Source: UBA11136 sp964482135 (GTDB lineage: Bacteria > Pseudomonadota > Alphaproteobacteria > UBA11136). Taken from it: 39,756 nucleotides of DNA. The notes beneath the pieces were generated by a model. That model saw only the letters and a program-made list of their open reading frames with translations. It searched no databases and was not told the origin of the DNA. Made by a program: the position numbers and the translations under genes. Location of the stretch: positions 1-39,756 of the forward strand of contig CAYZWF010000019.1 of assembly GCA_964482135.1 (NCBI GenBank). The letters are read 5' to 3'. Below are positions 13,336-21,162 of the stretch, in pieces (positions within the stretch are counted from its first letter, which is position 1; every line of letters begins with the position of its first letter).

Positions 13336-14174
13336 TAGAAGGCCTCCACTTTGTAGAGGGCGTCCTCGCACAGGATGGGGGCCAGCGCCGATTCGAGCCG
13401 CGCCCCCCATTCGGCTACGCCCTGGGGCGTGTCGATGAGGTCGCTGCGCACCTCGATGGCCACATGGGGCAGGCCCGCATCCTGGGCCTGGGTATCCACC
13501 GTGTAATTGAGTATGCGGCCGGTATAGGGCTGGTTGTCGCCCACATTGAGGCCGGGACAGGAGTGCAGCTGGTCGATCAGGGGCAAGGCAATGCGGGGGT
13601 CGCGGTTCCACAATATGCCCACCTGCCAGGGGCGGGTTTCCTCGCCCAGCTCAGGCGTGAAGCTGTGTATGGAGAGCATGGCCGGGACCATATGGCGCGC
13701 GGTAAAGCCGTCAATCATCGCGGCAATGGCGTCGTGATAGGGATGATAGAGATCCCTGGCGCGGCGCTTGGCCTCGCGGGTTGAAAGATCGCGATTGCCG
13801 GGGATGGCTACGCCGTGGCTTTCCTCGGGGATCGAGCCTTCATGGCCCAGTTCGCGGTTGAGGTCGATCACCAGCCGCGAATAGGTTCCCACCACCGCCG
13901 GGGCATCGAGCCGTGCCGAAAGATTGCGAGTGAGGTCTTCGGCGCCCATGTCATGGCCCATATGGTCGTGGAATACGTCCTTCCTCACGCCGAGCTTCTT
14001 CAGCGTCTTCGGCACCGCACATCCGGCATGGTCGCAGACCAGAAACACGCGTGCCGTGCCTTGCGGGTTGACGAGCGTGAAGGGCGGCGCATCATCGGCG
14101 CCGAGAAGCGACCGAGACGTCCGCGACGTTTGGGAACCTTTGGGCCGGGATTTTTTAGAGACATCCATTTTCAT
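13335..14174 (-). CDS. N-formylglutamate amidohydrolase family protein
   Basis: A 279-residue member of the N-formylglutamate amidohydrolase (HutG/FGase) family. Visible motifs are FLVCDHAGCAVP (metal ligand region), DHMGHDMGAEDL, GTYSRLVIDLNRE, IHSFTPELG, RPWQVGILWNRD and HVAIEVRSDLIDT. The first 30 residues are basic and probably disordered. In histidine breakdown the family frees glutamate and formate, but no other hut gene is present, so another N-acyl amino acid substrate is possible. The gene sits between glcF (16 nt upstream) and the YbdK-like ligase (1-nt overlap), suggesting a single operon. Confidence 0.88.
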   Translation of the reverse strand: MKMDVSKKSRPKGSQTSRTSRSLLGADDAPPFTLVNPQGTARVFLVCDHAGCAVPKTLKKLGVRKDVFHDHMGHDMGAEDLTRNLSARLDAPAVVGTYSRLVIDLNRELGHEGSIPEESHGVAIPGNRDLSTREAKRRARDLYHPYHDAIAAMIDGFTARHMVPAMLSIHSFTPELGEETRPWQVGILWNRDPRIALPLIDQLHSCPGLNVGDNQPYTGRILNYTVDTQAQDAGLPHVAIEVRSDLIDTPQGVAEWGARLESALAPILCEDALYKVEAF

Positions 14175-14190
14175 GGTTCCAATAGTGCCC

Positions 14191-15570
14191 CTAGTCGCCA
14201 GTGGAGGAAAGACTTGGGGGGGAAAGCCCCGCCACGAGACTTTCCAGGGGCACCGGCACCGGCCCGCCGCCGGCCCAGTCGAGAAGCTCTATGGTATGGA
14301 CCACCGGCCCCGACACATGGGCCGATATCTGAACCATGCAGCCGAGGTTTCCCGCCACCACCACCTGCGCCTCCAGCCGCGCCAGGTTTTCCGCCTTGCG
14401 TGCCCCCAGCGCCTCGGCCAGTTCCGGTTGCAGCATGTTATAGACCCCCGCGGAGCCACAGCAGAGATGGGACTCGGCGGGCTCACGAACCTCGAATCCC
14501 ACCTCTTTCAACAGCGCCACGGGTGCCTGTCCGGTTTCCTCCCCGTGCTGTACGTTTCCGTGCTGCAGGGTACAGGCGTGATGATAGGCCACCACCAAGG
14601 GCAGCGGCGCGGCGACATCCTGTAATCCGATCCCGGCCACAAATTCGGAGATATCACGTACCTTACCGGCGACGCGGGCGGCGGCGAGATGTTCGGGGTC
14701 GTCACGCAACAGATAGCCGTAGTCCCGCATATGGGCGCCGCAGCCCGACACGGTGCTGACCACGGCATCCACAGCGTTTTCCGTTGGCGCGCTTTCCATG
14801 ATGTGGTTCCAGGCCGCCATAGTGTTGCGCGCCGCCGCCAGGGCCGGGGCTTCGCGGCCGAGATGATGATCCAGCGCGCCGCAGCAGCCCCCTCCTTCCG
14901 GCACCACCACCTCTATGCCGAGGCGGGTGAGGAGACGGATGGCGGCGGCGTCCACGCGCGGCGCCATGGCCTGTTGTACGCAGCCGGGGGCGAGAATCAC
15001 GCGGCCTTTTTTTTCTCCCTGGGTGGGATGAACGCCGGGTGACACAGCCTTGTAGTGGACCTCCGGGGGCGGCGTCAGGTCCAGTAGATTGACCAGCCGC
15101 CCCGACAACCGCTCCGGCAGCCATCTCGAAAAGGGCCGGGTGAAAGGACGGATAAAGCGCGCCACGCCCAGGGCCAGCCGCAAGCGCCGGGGATGGGGCA
15201 GGAGGGCGGCGAGGAAGGCGCGGAAGAAGCGCTCTCGCCACCCCCGCGCGCCGCTTTCCTCGATGGTGAGACGGGCGTGATCCACCAGACGGCCGAAGGC
15301 CACGCCCGAGGGACAGGTGGTCTCGCAGGCGAGACAGGAGAGACAGCGGTCGGTATGGCGGATGGTGGCGGCCGAAGGAGGCGCGGCGGATTCCAGCATG
15401 TGCTTGATGAGATAGATGCGGCCGCGCGGCGAATCATTCTCGTCGCCTTGCACTACATAGGTGGGACAGGTGGCGAGGCAAAAACCGCAATGAACGCAGG
15501 CGCGCAGAATCCTATCGGCTTCCTGTATGTGGGGCTGGTCGAGCTGGGCCGGGGAAAAACGGGTCTGCAT
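14191..15570 (-). CDS. glcF: Glycolate oxidase iron-sulfur subunit
   Basis: Iron-sulfur subunit (459 residues) of the three-part glycolate dehydrogenase, which passes electrons from GlcD/GlcE to the respiratory chain. Two 4Fe-4S motifs are visible: Cys 25, 28, 31, 35 and Cys 76, 79, 82, 86. Two CCG-type domains follow (EGGGCCGALDHHLG with an upstream LAPGCVQQA, and HLCCGSAGVYNML with an upstream AYHHACTLQHG). The gene starts 2 nt after glcE. The length and domain order are normal. Confidence 0.95.
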   Translation of the reverse strand: MQTRFSPAQLDQPHIQEADRILRACVHCGFCLATCPTYVVQGDENDSPRGRIYLIKHMLESAAPPSAATIRHTDRCLSCLACETTCPSGVAFGRLVDHARLTIEESGARGWRERFFRAFLAALLPHPRRLRLALGVARFIRPFTRPFSRWLPERLSGRLVNLLDLTPPPEVHYKAVSPGVHPTQGEKKGRVILAPGCVQQAMAPRVDAAAIRLLTRLGIEVVVPEGGGCCGALDHHLGREAPALAAARNTMAAWNHIMESAPTENAVDAVVSTVSGCGAHMRDYGYLLRDDPEHLAAARVAGKVRDISEFVAGIGLQDVAAPLPLVVAYHHACTLQHGNVQHGEETGQAPVALLKEVGFEVREPAESHLCCGSAGVYNMLQPELAEALGARKAENLARLEAQVVVAGNLGCMVQISAHVSGPVVHTIELLDWAGGGPVPVPLESLVAGLSPPSLSSTGD

Positions 15571-15572
15571 CT

Positions 15573-16844
15573 CTAGATGTCCTGGTACATGCGGCCCGGA
15601 TTGAGAATCCCCACAGGATCGAAGCCCTGTTTCATCTTCGCCGTGAGTTTCGCCAGCGCCGGGGACTGGGGCTGGAATACCGCCACCTGGCGGCGCAGGT
15701 CTTGGGGCGCGCGCACAAGAAGCGCATGGCCGGCCATATCCTCGCCGCGTTCAGAGAGGGCCTTGCGCAGCGCGAGCGCGCCGCCATCTGAAATTTCCGC
15801 GGCATCCTCCGGCGTTAGCGCGCCGCCGTCCAAAGCGAGCCAGATCAGCCCCCCGCCCCAGTCGCAGAAATAGCGCCCGCCAAAGCGCGCCGCCATCTGT
15901 TCGGCCAGGGCCATGCCCACCGAGGGCGGCGCGGAAATACGCCACAGCAGGCTTTCGTCATTATTGCGGAACGGAGCCACGTCGCGCACCCCGCGCCACA
16001 AATCCCGGCTGTCATCATCTTCCAGCAGGGTGCACTCGCCGTAAGAGGAAAGCGTCTCGCGTAGCGACGTTGAGCGCGCGGCCACCGACGGGGCGGGGCC
16101 TTCGAGACGCAGGACCGTGGCCGCATGGCCCCCCTCAAAAGCGAAATCGGCCGCCACCGCGCAAGGTAGATGAGCCGCCCCGGACACGTCGAAGGGGCTT
16201 TGCAGCGCCGCCGTCACGGCCGCCAGCGCCTGGGACGGGGCCAGCCCCGGCAACATCACGGTGCAAAGAGATTCGGGCGCCGGCATCACCTTGAAGGTGA
16301 CCTCGCTCAGTACCGCCAGGGTGCCGTAAGACCCGGCCATGAGCTTGCACATGTCATAGCCGGTGACGTTCTTGACCACGCGGCCGCCGGACTTGAAGGC
16401 CTCGCCGCGCCCGCTCACCGCCTGAAATCCCAGAAAATGGTCGCGCGCCGCCCCGGCGGCGATACGCCGTGGCCCCGAGAGGTTGCAGGCCAGCACCCCG
16501 CCCATGGTGGCCGCGTCTTTTTCCGCCCCCAGCAGCGGCCCGTAATCGGCGGGCTCGAAAGCCAGATGCTGGTTGTGTTCGGCCAGGCGCGCCGTGACCT
16601 CGGCCAGCGGCGTGGCGGCGGCCACCGTCATCACCAGTTCCGCCGGTTCATAGAGGGAAATCCCGGAAAGGGCAGAGAGATCGAGGCGGTGGCAAGCCTC
16701 CACCGGCCGTCCCAGCGCCGCCTTGGTGCCCGCGCCATGGATTTCCAGCGCCTGTTCCCGCGCCACCGCCCAGGCCACGGCCTCGCGCAGCTGGGCGCTG
16801 TCGGCGGGTTGCAGGGTGTCGCCCGTTTCCGCCTCGCCGCCCAT
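15573..16844 (-). CDS. glcE: Glycolate oxidase FAD-binding subunit
   Basis: The smaller FAD_binding_4 subunit (423 residues) of glycolate oxidase. It shows the shortened PCMH-type domain: IHGAGTKAALGRPVEA near the N-terminus, LAFEPADYGPLLG, ATMGGVLACNLSGPRRIAAG and KSGGRVVKNVTGYDMCKLMA, then SYGTLAVLSEVTFKVMP. The end, FDPVGILNPGRMY, is the usual C-terminal signature. Its ATG follows the glcD stop without a gap (TAGATG), so translation is coupled. The distance to glcF is 2 nt. Confidence 0.94.
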   Translation of the reverse strand: MGGEAETGDTLQPADSAQLREAVAWAVAREQALEIHGAGTKAALGRPVEACHRLDLSALSGISLYEPAELVMTVAAATPLAEVTARLAEHNQHLAFEPADYGPLLGAEKDAATMGGVLACNLSGPRRIAAGAARDHFLGFQAVSGRGEAFKSGGRVVKNVTGYDMCKLMAGSYGTLAVLSEVTFKVMPAPESLCTVMLPGLAPSQALAAVTAALQSPFDVSGAAHLPCAVAADFAFEGGHAATVLRLEGPAPSVAARSTSLRETLSSYGECTLLEDDDSRDLWRGVRDVAPFRNNDESLLWRISAPPSVGMALAEQMAARFGGRYFCDWGGGLIWLALDGGALTPEDAAEISDGGALALRKALSERGEDMAGHALLVRAPQDLRRQVAVFQPQSPALAKLTAKMKQGFDPVGILNPGRMYQDI

Positions 16845-18332
16845 CTAGAACCTCGGCAGATTGGGAAAGGGAATCTCGCCCTTATGCACGTGCAGGCGGC
16901 CAAGCTCGACGCAGCGGTGCAGGACGGGAAACACCTTGCCGGGATTAAGCAGGGAGTCGGGATCGAAGACGCATTTCACCCGCTGTTGCTGGTTGAGGTC
17001 ATCCTCGGTGAACATGACCCCCATGAGGTCGCGCTTTTCCACGCCGACGCCGTGTTCGCCGGTCAGCACGCCACCCACCTCGACGCACAATTTGAGAATA
17101 TCGGCGCCGAATTTCTCCATCTTTTCGAGATCGCCGGGTTTGTTAGCGTCGAACAGGATGAGGGGGTGGAGGTTGCCGTCCCCGGCGTGGAAGACATTGA
17201 CCACGCCCAGCCCGTGTTTTTCGGAAAGGGTGGAAATGCGCCCCAGAACCTCGGCCAGGCGGGAGCGGGGAATGGTGCCGTCCATGCACAGATAATCGCT
17301 GGCGATACGCCCCACGGCGGGAAAAGCGGCCTTGCGCCCGGCCCAGAAACGCTCGCGCTGGGCCTCGTTCTCGCTGGCCTGCAAAGTGGTGGCGTCATAG
17401 TTCCGGGCGATATCGCCGACCCGCGTGATGAGGTGATCCACCTCCACTTGCGGCCCGTCGAGCTCGACGATCAACAGAGCCCCGGCATCCAGGGGATAGC
17501 CCGCATGAACGAATTCTTCCGCCGCATGGATGGCGGGGCGGTCCATCATCTCCATGCCGGCGGGGATGATACCGGCGGCGATGATGGCGGTAACGCAGTC
17601 CCCCGCCGTTTCCACGTCGCCAAAACCGATGAGCAGGGCGCGCGCGGTCTGCGGCGCACGCAGGATACGCACCGTGACCTCCGTCACCACGCCGAGCAGC
17701 CCTTCCGACCCCGTCATCAGCCCCAGCAGGTCGTAACCGCAGGCATCCAGATGGCGCCCGCCGAGACGCACCACCTCGCCGTTCATCATGGCCACCTCCA
17801 GCCCCAGCACGTTGTTGGTGGTGAGGCCGTATTTCAGGCAATGCACGCCACCGGAATTTTCCGCGATATTGCCGCCGATGGTGCAGGCGATCTGGCTCGA
17901 CGGGTCGGGGGCGTAATAGAAGCCCCTGTCCTCCACGGCGCGGGTGATGGCGAGATTGGTGACGCCGGGCTGGGCCACCACGCAACGGTTGTCGTAATCG
18001 ATCTCGAGAATGCGGTTGAATTTGCCCAAGCCCAGCAACACCCCGTCGGCCAGGGGCAGGGCGCCGCCCGAAAGCGAGGTGCCGGCCCCGCGTGGCACCA
18101 CCTTGACCTTGTTATCGCGGCAATAGCGCAGCACCAGGGAAACCTGGGCCGTGGTGCGGGGCAGCACCACGATCATGGGCGGCTGGCGATAGGCGGTGAG
18201 ACCGTCGCATTCATAGGTGCGCAGGGCCGATTCCTCGGTGATGAGGCTATCGGGCGGCACGATCTCGCCCAGGCCCTCGATGATCTCGGCCCTGCGGCTC
18301 AATACTTTTGCATCGGGTGCGGGCATACGCAT
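16845..18332 (-). CDS. glcD: Glycolate oxidase subunit GlcD (FAD-linked)
   Basis: Catalytic flavoprotein subunit (495 residues) that oxidises glycolate to glyoxylate. FAD-binding PCMH motifs: VVPRGAGTSLSGGALPLADG, YAPDPSSQIACTIGGNIAEN and GLMTGSEGLLGVVTEVTVRI. The C-terminal half has VFHAGDGNLHPLILFD (His ligands of the active site) and GGVLTGEHGVGVEK. It is the first gene of glcD-glcE-glcF, followed closely by the amidohydrolase and ligase genes. Upstream (18333-18500) there are short direct repeats (GGGTCAAGAAT and AGCGCCACGGTCAA, each twice), but no clear GlcC-type regulator gene in the window. Confidence 0.95.
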   Translation of the reverse strand: MRMPAPDAKVLSRRAEIIEGLGEIVPPDSLITEESALRTYECDGLTAYRQPPMIVVLPRTTAQVSLVLRYCRDNKVKVVPRGAGTSLSGGALPLADGVLLGLGKFNRILEIDYDNRCVVAQPGVTNLAITRAVEDRGFYYAPDPSSQIACTIGGNIAENSGGVHCLKYGLTTNNVLGLEVAMMNGEVVRLGGRHLDACGYDLLGLMTGSEGLLGVVTEVTVRILRAPQTARALLIGFGDVETAGDCVTAIIAAGIIPAGMEMMDRPAIHAAEEFVHAGYPLDAGALLIVELDGPQVEVDHLITRVGDIARNYDATTLQASENEAQRERFWAGRKAAFPAVGRIASDYLCMDGTIPRSRLAEVLGRISTLSEKHGLGVVNVFHAGDGNLHPLILFDANKPGDLEKMEKFGADILKLCVEVGGVLTGEHGVGVEKRDLMGVMFTEDDLNQQQRVKCVFDPDSLLNPGKVFPVLHRCVELGRLHVHKGEIPFPNLPRF

Positions 18333-18502
18333 GGAATACCGGCCCTTCCTGGTCAGGCGGCGCCCGACACCGTTCTTGCACGGGTCAAGAATAGTCAGAC
18401 GCCGTTCTCACGAGGGGTCAAGAATGGCAGACACGCCCGGGCAGCGCCACGGTCAATATAAAGACAGCGCCACGGTCAAGAGGAAGGTTTAAAAAGCAGG
18501 CG

Positions 18503-18530
18503 AAAAAAAAGCGCGCTGGAAAAGCGCGCG
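18503..18530 (-). terminator. Rho-independent terminator of rpmJ
   Basis: On the minus strand GCGCGC, a 7-nt loop, GCGCGC and eight T (complement of 18503-18510). It sits about 25 nt after the rpmJ stop. Confidence 0.85.
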
Positions 18531-18554
18531 CGTGTAAAAACGACCCCGGAAGGC

Positions 18555-18680
18555 TCAGCCCTGGCGGGCCTTGAAGCGGGGATTTCTCTTGTTGATCACG
18601 TAGACGCGTCCCTTGCGGCGCACCACACGGCATTCCTTGTGGCGTTTCTTGGCCGATTTGAGGGAATTAATAACTTTCAT
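18555..18680 (-). CDS. rpmJ: 50S ribosomal protein L36
   Basis: A 41-residue basic protein, MKVINSLKSAKKRHKE followed by CRVVRRKGRVYVINKRNPRF and ending KARQG. This is the alphaproteobacterial L36 form: the single Cys and the His are there but not the full four-ligand zinc set of the C+ type. It belongs to the large ribosomal subunit. ATG at 18680 was chosen by homology; longer in-frame extension upstream would run through the promoter. It has its own promoter (18720-18748) and terminator. Confidence 0.95.
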   Translation of the reverse strand: MKVINSLKSAKKRHKECRVVRRKGRVYVINKRNPRFKARQG

Positions 18681-18719
18681 CGCTCTCGCTTTCACTTGAA
18701 CCGCAATCGAAGGCTGCGG

Positions 18720-18748
18720 AACATACGGGCCGGGGGGGAGTCTGTCAA
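18720..18748 (-). promoter_or_regulatory. Sigma-70-type promoter of rpmJ
   Basis: On the minus strand TTGACA (18748-18743), a 17-nt spacer and TATGTT (18725-18720), about 40 nt before the rpmJ start. The -35 is a perfect consensus match. Confidence 0.8.
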
Positions 18749-18763
18749 CTACACCGGCACCCG

Positions 18764-18798
18764 TACTGGCAACCTTACTGGCAACCTTACTGGGCAGG
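18764..18798. repeat. 12-bp tandem repeat TACTGGCAACCT
   Basis: Two perfect copies (18764-18775, 18776-18787) and a partial third (TACTGGGCAGG from 18788). It lies between the rpmJ promoter and the methyltransferase stop. Confidence 0.8.
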
Positions 18799-18884
18799 GA
18801 CAAACTCTCGTTTTCTCACTTCTTGAAGGCGTGGATGCGAAAAACTGCCACATGGCCCGAAGCCAGCACCTTGTCCCGCTGCCG

Positions 18885-20249
18885 CTAGCGCTCCACTTCC
18901 TTGATCAGGAGGTCGCCTTTTTCCCCGGCAAGCCGGCCTTCGCCGTGGAAATCCTTGTGCCGGAGATCGGAAAGGAATTCCCCCCAGCCGACCATAAACC
19001 GCTTGCGGAAGCCCCCGGTGATGTCTTCCTCGATACGGATATTGAGGCCGAGACCCTCGAGACAGTCATGCATCTGTTTGAGGCTCCACAGTTCCGGGGG
19101 CACTTCCTCGGAAAGTATCCAGTTCTTGATCTCCACGGTATCGCCGACGGCCTTGGGCAGCATGTAGTCGATGAGCATGAACTGGCCCTTGGGTTTCAGG
19201 GCGCGGTAGATGTTCTTGAAGCACTGGTTCTTTTTGCGCACGGTGAAAAACGCCTTGTCGGAAAAGATGGCGTTATACTTGTTCTTGCGCAGCTCCAGAT
19301 CCTCCATGTCCACCTGTTCCATGGCCACCTTTTTGGCCTCCCCCGCCATGGTGGCTTGCTCCTTTCCGGCATCCACCAGGAACTGACAGGGTTCCATGGT
19401 GGTGATCCAGAGATCGGCTTCGTTGGAGATATAGCGCGCGGGTCCGCCGAGACCGGCGCCGAGGTAGAGAACCGTCTGTTTGGAATTGAGGGCTAGGGGG
19501 ATGGCGAGTTCATGGACGTATTCCTCGCCGCCGGGGCCGAGGAACCCCTCTCCCCACACCATCTCCGCCACGTTCAGCCGCGTTTCCGACCATAGACTGC
19601 TATAGGGGTCCGTGGGCACGGCTTTCGTGGCTTTCAGATCTCCGGAGAATCCGCCCCCACCCTTTTCGGCGTCTCCGGCGTCCTCTTCTGATTCCCCTGA
19701 GGCCTCGCGGGCCATCAACTCGGCGGCGTCCTCGCCCTCCCACCAGGCCTTGAAACGCAGGCGCAGGGGAACCTTCGGCGCCTCCTCGCCCTCCTCATCC
19801 CCCTCGTCCATTTCGGGGGGGCCTTCGTCGCTTTCGGGTGAGTCTTCATCCCCCGTGGAATCGGAGGCCTCGCGGGCCATCAGCTCGGCGGCGTCCTCGC
19901 CCTCCCACCAGGCCTTGAAACGCAGGCGCAGGGGAACCTTCGGCGCCTCCTCGCCCTCCTCATCCCCCTCGTCCATTTCGGGGGGGCCTTCGTCGCTTTC
20001 GGGTGAGTCTTCATCCCCCGTGGAATCGGAGGCCTCGCGGGCCATCAGCTCGGCGGCGTCCTCGCCCTCCCAGCAGGCCTTGAAACGCAGGCGCAGGGGA
20101 ATCTTCGGCGTCCCGGCCTCGGCATCCTCATCATCTTCGTCTATTTCAGGGGAGTCTTCATCCGTTTCGGGCGAGTCCTCGTCCGTTTCGGGCGAATCCT
20201 CGTCCGAGGTCTTTTTTCCGGAACGTTTAAAAAACGACAAAAAACTCAC
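18885..20249 (-). CDS. SAM-dependent methyltransferase-like protein with repeated acidic N-terminus
   Basis: About 454 residues. The C-terminal 230 look like a class I methyltransferase: VLYLGAGLGGPARYI (SAM loop, about residues 258-272), an acidic TTMEPCQFL after it, VDMEDLELRKNKYNAIFSDK, and FKNIYRALKPKGQFMLIDYM. The substrate is unknown. The N-terminal 200 residues are unusual: three short DEDSPE-type repeats, then a 55-residue unit (acidic DEDSPESDEGPPEMDEGDEE, then PLRLRFKAWWEGEDAAELMA) present in two near-identical copies plus a partial one. GTG at 20249 is preferred because GGGCGGA lies upstream and it gives MSFLSFFKRSGKK; GTG at 20279 is an alternative. The repeated part is probably disordered or a binding platform. 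Confidence 0.7.
   Translation of the reverse strand: MSFLSFFKRSGKKTSDEDSPETDEDSPETDEDSPEIDEDDEDAEAGTPKIPLRLRFKACWEGEDAAELMAREASDSTGDEDSPESDEGPPEMDEGDEEGEEAPKVPLRLRFKAWWEGEDAAELMAREASDSTGDEDSPESDEGPPEMDEGDEEGEEAPKVPLRLRFKAWWEGEDAAELMAREASGESEEDAGDAEKGGGGFSGDLKATKAVPTDPYSSLWSETRLNVAEMVWGEGFLGPGGEEYVHELAIPLALNSKQTVLYLGAGLGGPARYISNEADLWITTMEPCQFLVDAGKEQATMAGEAKKVAMEQVDMEDLELRKNKYNAIFSDKAFFTVRKKNQCFKNIYRALKPKGQFMLIDYMLPKAVGDTVEIKNWILSEEVPPELWSLKQMHDCLEGLGLNIRIEEDITGGFRKRFMVGWGEFLSDLRHKDFHGEGRLAGEKGDLLIKEVER
19701..20105. repeat. 165-bp tandem repeat inside methyltransferase gene
   Basis: GGCCTCGCGGGCCATCA recurs at 19701, 19866 and 20031, an exact 165-bp (55-codon) period. Copies one and two are almost identical over their length (one difference seen near the start, AAC/AGC). 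The third matches for about 75 bp and then diverges. The near identity points to recent duplication or ongoing gene conversion, and the period keeps the reading frame. Confidence 0.92.
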
Positions 20250-20302
20250 GGCATTCCGCCCTGTCCCGTCACGGGTCACGGGGCAACCCCCGCCCTCATA
20301 CC

Positions 20303-20356
20303 ACTAAATACTGTGTATTTGCCGCGGCGATTCCCCTATGAACCACAGCATTTAGT
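20303..20356. repeat. 13-bp inverted repeat with 28-nt loop
   Basis: Arms ACTAAATACTGTG (20303-20315) and CACAGCATTTAGT (20344-20356) pair with one mismatch. It lies between the methyltransferase start and tRNA-Val in an otherwise gene-free 250-nt stretch. The right arm runs into TATATAGG, which on the minus strand gives TATATACT-type -10 sequence, so a regulatory palindrome over the methyltransferase promoter is possible. Confidence 0.7.
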
Positions 20357-20468
20357 ATATAGGGAAGACCCCAGGGAAAAATAGGGGAAAAAACAGGAAA
20401 CAATCGGCGCGGCGGTTGCGCCGAAAACGGCGGCGGAAATGGCGCGATGGTTGCGCCGAAAATGGCGT

Positions 20469-20497
20469 CCCCCGGGAGGGAATACCCTCTCCGGGGG
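20469..20497 (-). terminator. Hairpin after tRNA-Val, possible terminator
   Basis: CCCCCGGGAGGG and CCCTCTCCGGGGG form a very stable stem with one bulge and a 4-nt loop directly downstream of the tRNA. There is no T run after it on the minus strand, so it may be a processing signal or a poor terminator rather than a classical one. Confidence 0.45.
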
Positions 20498-20500
20498 ACG

Positions 20501-20575
20501 TGGTGGGCGATACTGGGATTGAACCAGTGACCCCCTCGATGTCAACGAGGTGCTCTCCCGCTGAGCTAATCGCCC
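20501..20575 (-). tRNA. tRNA-Val (anticodon GAC)
   Basis: A full 75-nt cloverleaf on the minus strand: acceptor GGGCGAT/ATCGCCC, D arm GCTC/GAGC, anticodon arm CCTCG-TTGACAT-CGAGG with anticodon GAC (Val, GTC codons), T arm ACTGG-TTCAATC-CCAGT, discriminator A and an encoded CCA. No intron or mismatch in the stems. No second copy of its 3' end, which would mark an attachment site, was seen in the window. Confidence 0.97.
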
Positions 20576-21162
20576 GATCATGAGCGCCGTTACCCCATGG
20601 ACAGGCGGCGGCGCGGCAGGAAGAACCGCGATTTACAACCAAACCATAGGACAATGCAAGTCCCGGACAATGCGAATCCTGGGCAGACTCTGGGCAAATC
20701 CCGGCGCCAGGGAATGCCCAGGGAATGGTATGACAACGGCATGGCGGGCGGAGAAACGGCATAAAAAACGGGCCACGCACAAGGCGCGGCCCGAATTCAG
20801 GGAGGAAACACCAAAAAGGTGTTTAGCGGCATTGCCAGGGGGGGGGATGAAAGAGGCAATGCTGCAATGCACAAAATGGCATCTGGCATAGGGTATTGCA
20901 AGAAAAAATTGCTATATATTTGTTTTTTTATATAAAATTATATACACACATAAAAATCATTTAATTATCAGTACGCTATTTATTGCACCGCACTATGACG
21001 GGGCCGGGATCGAGCCGGGTTTTTCGGATTTTTTCCGGCTTTTCCCCTGCCCAAAACCAATTCCCGAAGCGGATATTCTCAAGAGAGGCAGAAGAAGCGG
21101 TAAAGACAGCTGCGGCGGAAAGTAACCTTGACGGCAGCGCCCCGCGACGTACAACTGCTGTG
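20576..21162. other. Gene-free region with AT-rich block
   Basis: No protein gene is supported between tRNA-Val and the transglycosylase start. It contains a terminator-like hairpin on the minus strand (20763-20793) and a strongly AT-rich block (about 20890-20970) with TATAAT-like sequences on both strands (minus: TATAAT in GTATATAATTTT; plus: TATAAAATTA). The block probably holds the promoter for the transglycosylase gene and perhaps a minus-strand transcript. The transglycosylase frame stays open back to 20983. Confidence 0.5.
20763..20793 (-). terminator. Terminator-like hairpin of an unassigned minus-strand transcript
   Basis: On the minus strand GGGCCGCGC, a short loop and GTGCGTGGCCC are followed by GTTTTTTAT (complement of the A run at 20762-20769). 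It has stem plus T tract, but no minus-strand protein gene lies upstream of it within 370 nt; see the small-RNA finding. Confidence 0.6.

Noticed and set aside
16170..18461. A 763-codon open frame antisense to glcD/glcE, and similar long antisense frames (for example 806-2143, 24820-26238, 32203-34053)
   Set aside because: They lie opposite genes with clear protein families, are rich in His/Gly/Arg as expected from high-GC codon bias read on the other strand, and have no ribosome sites or recognisable domains.
20501..20575. tRNA-Val as an attachment site of an integrated element
   Set aside because: No integrase gene and no direct repeat of the tRNA 3' end was seen in the window.
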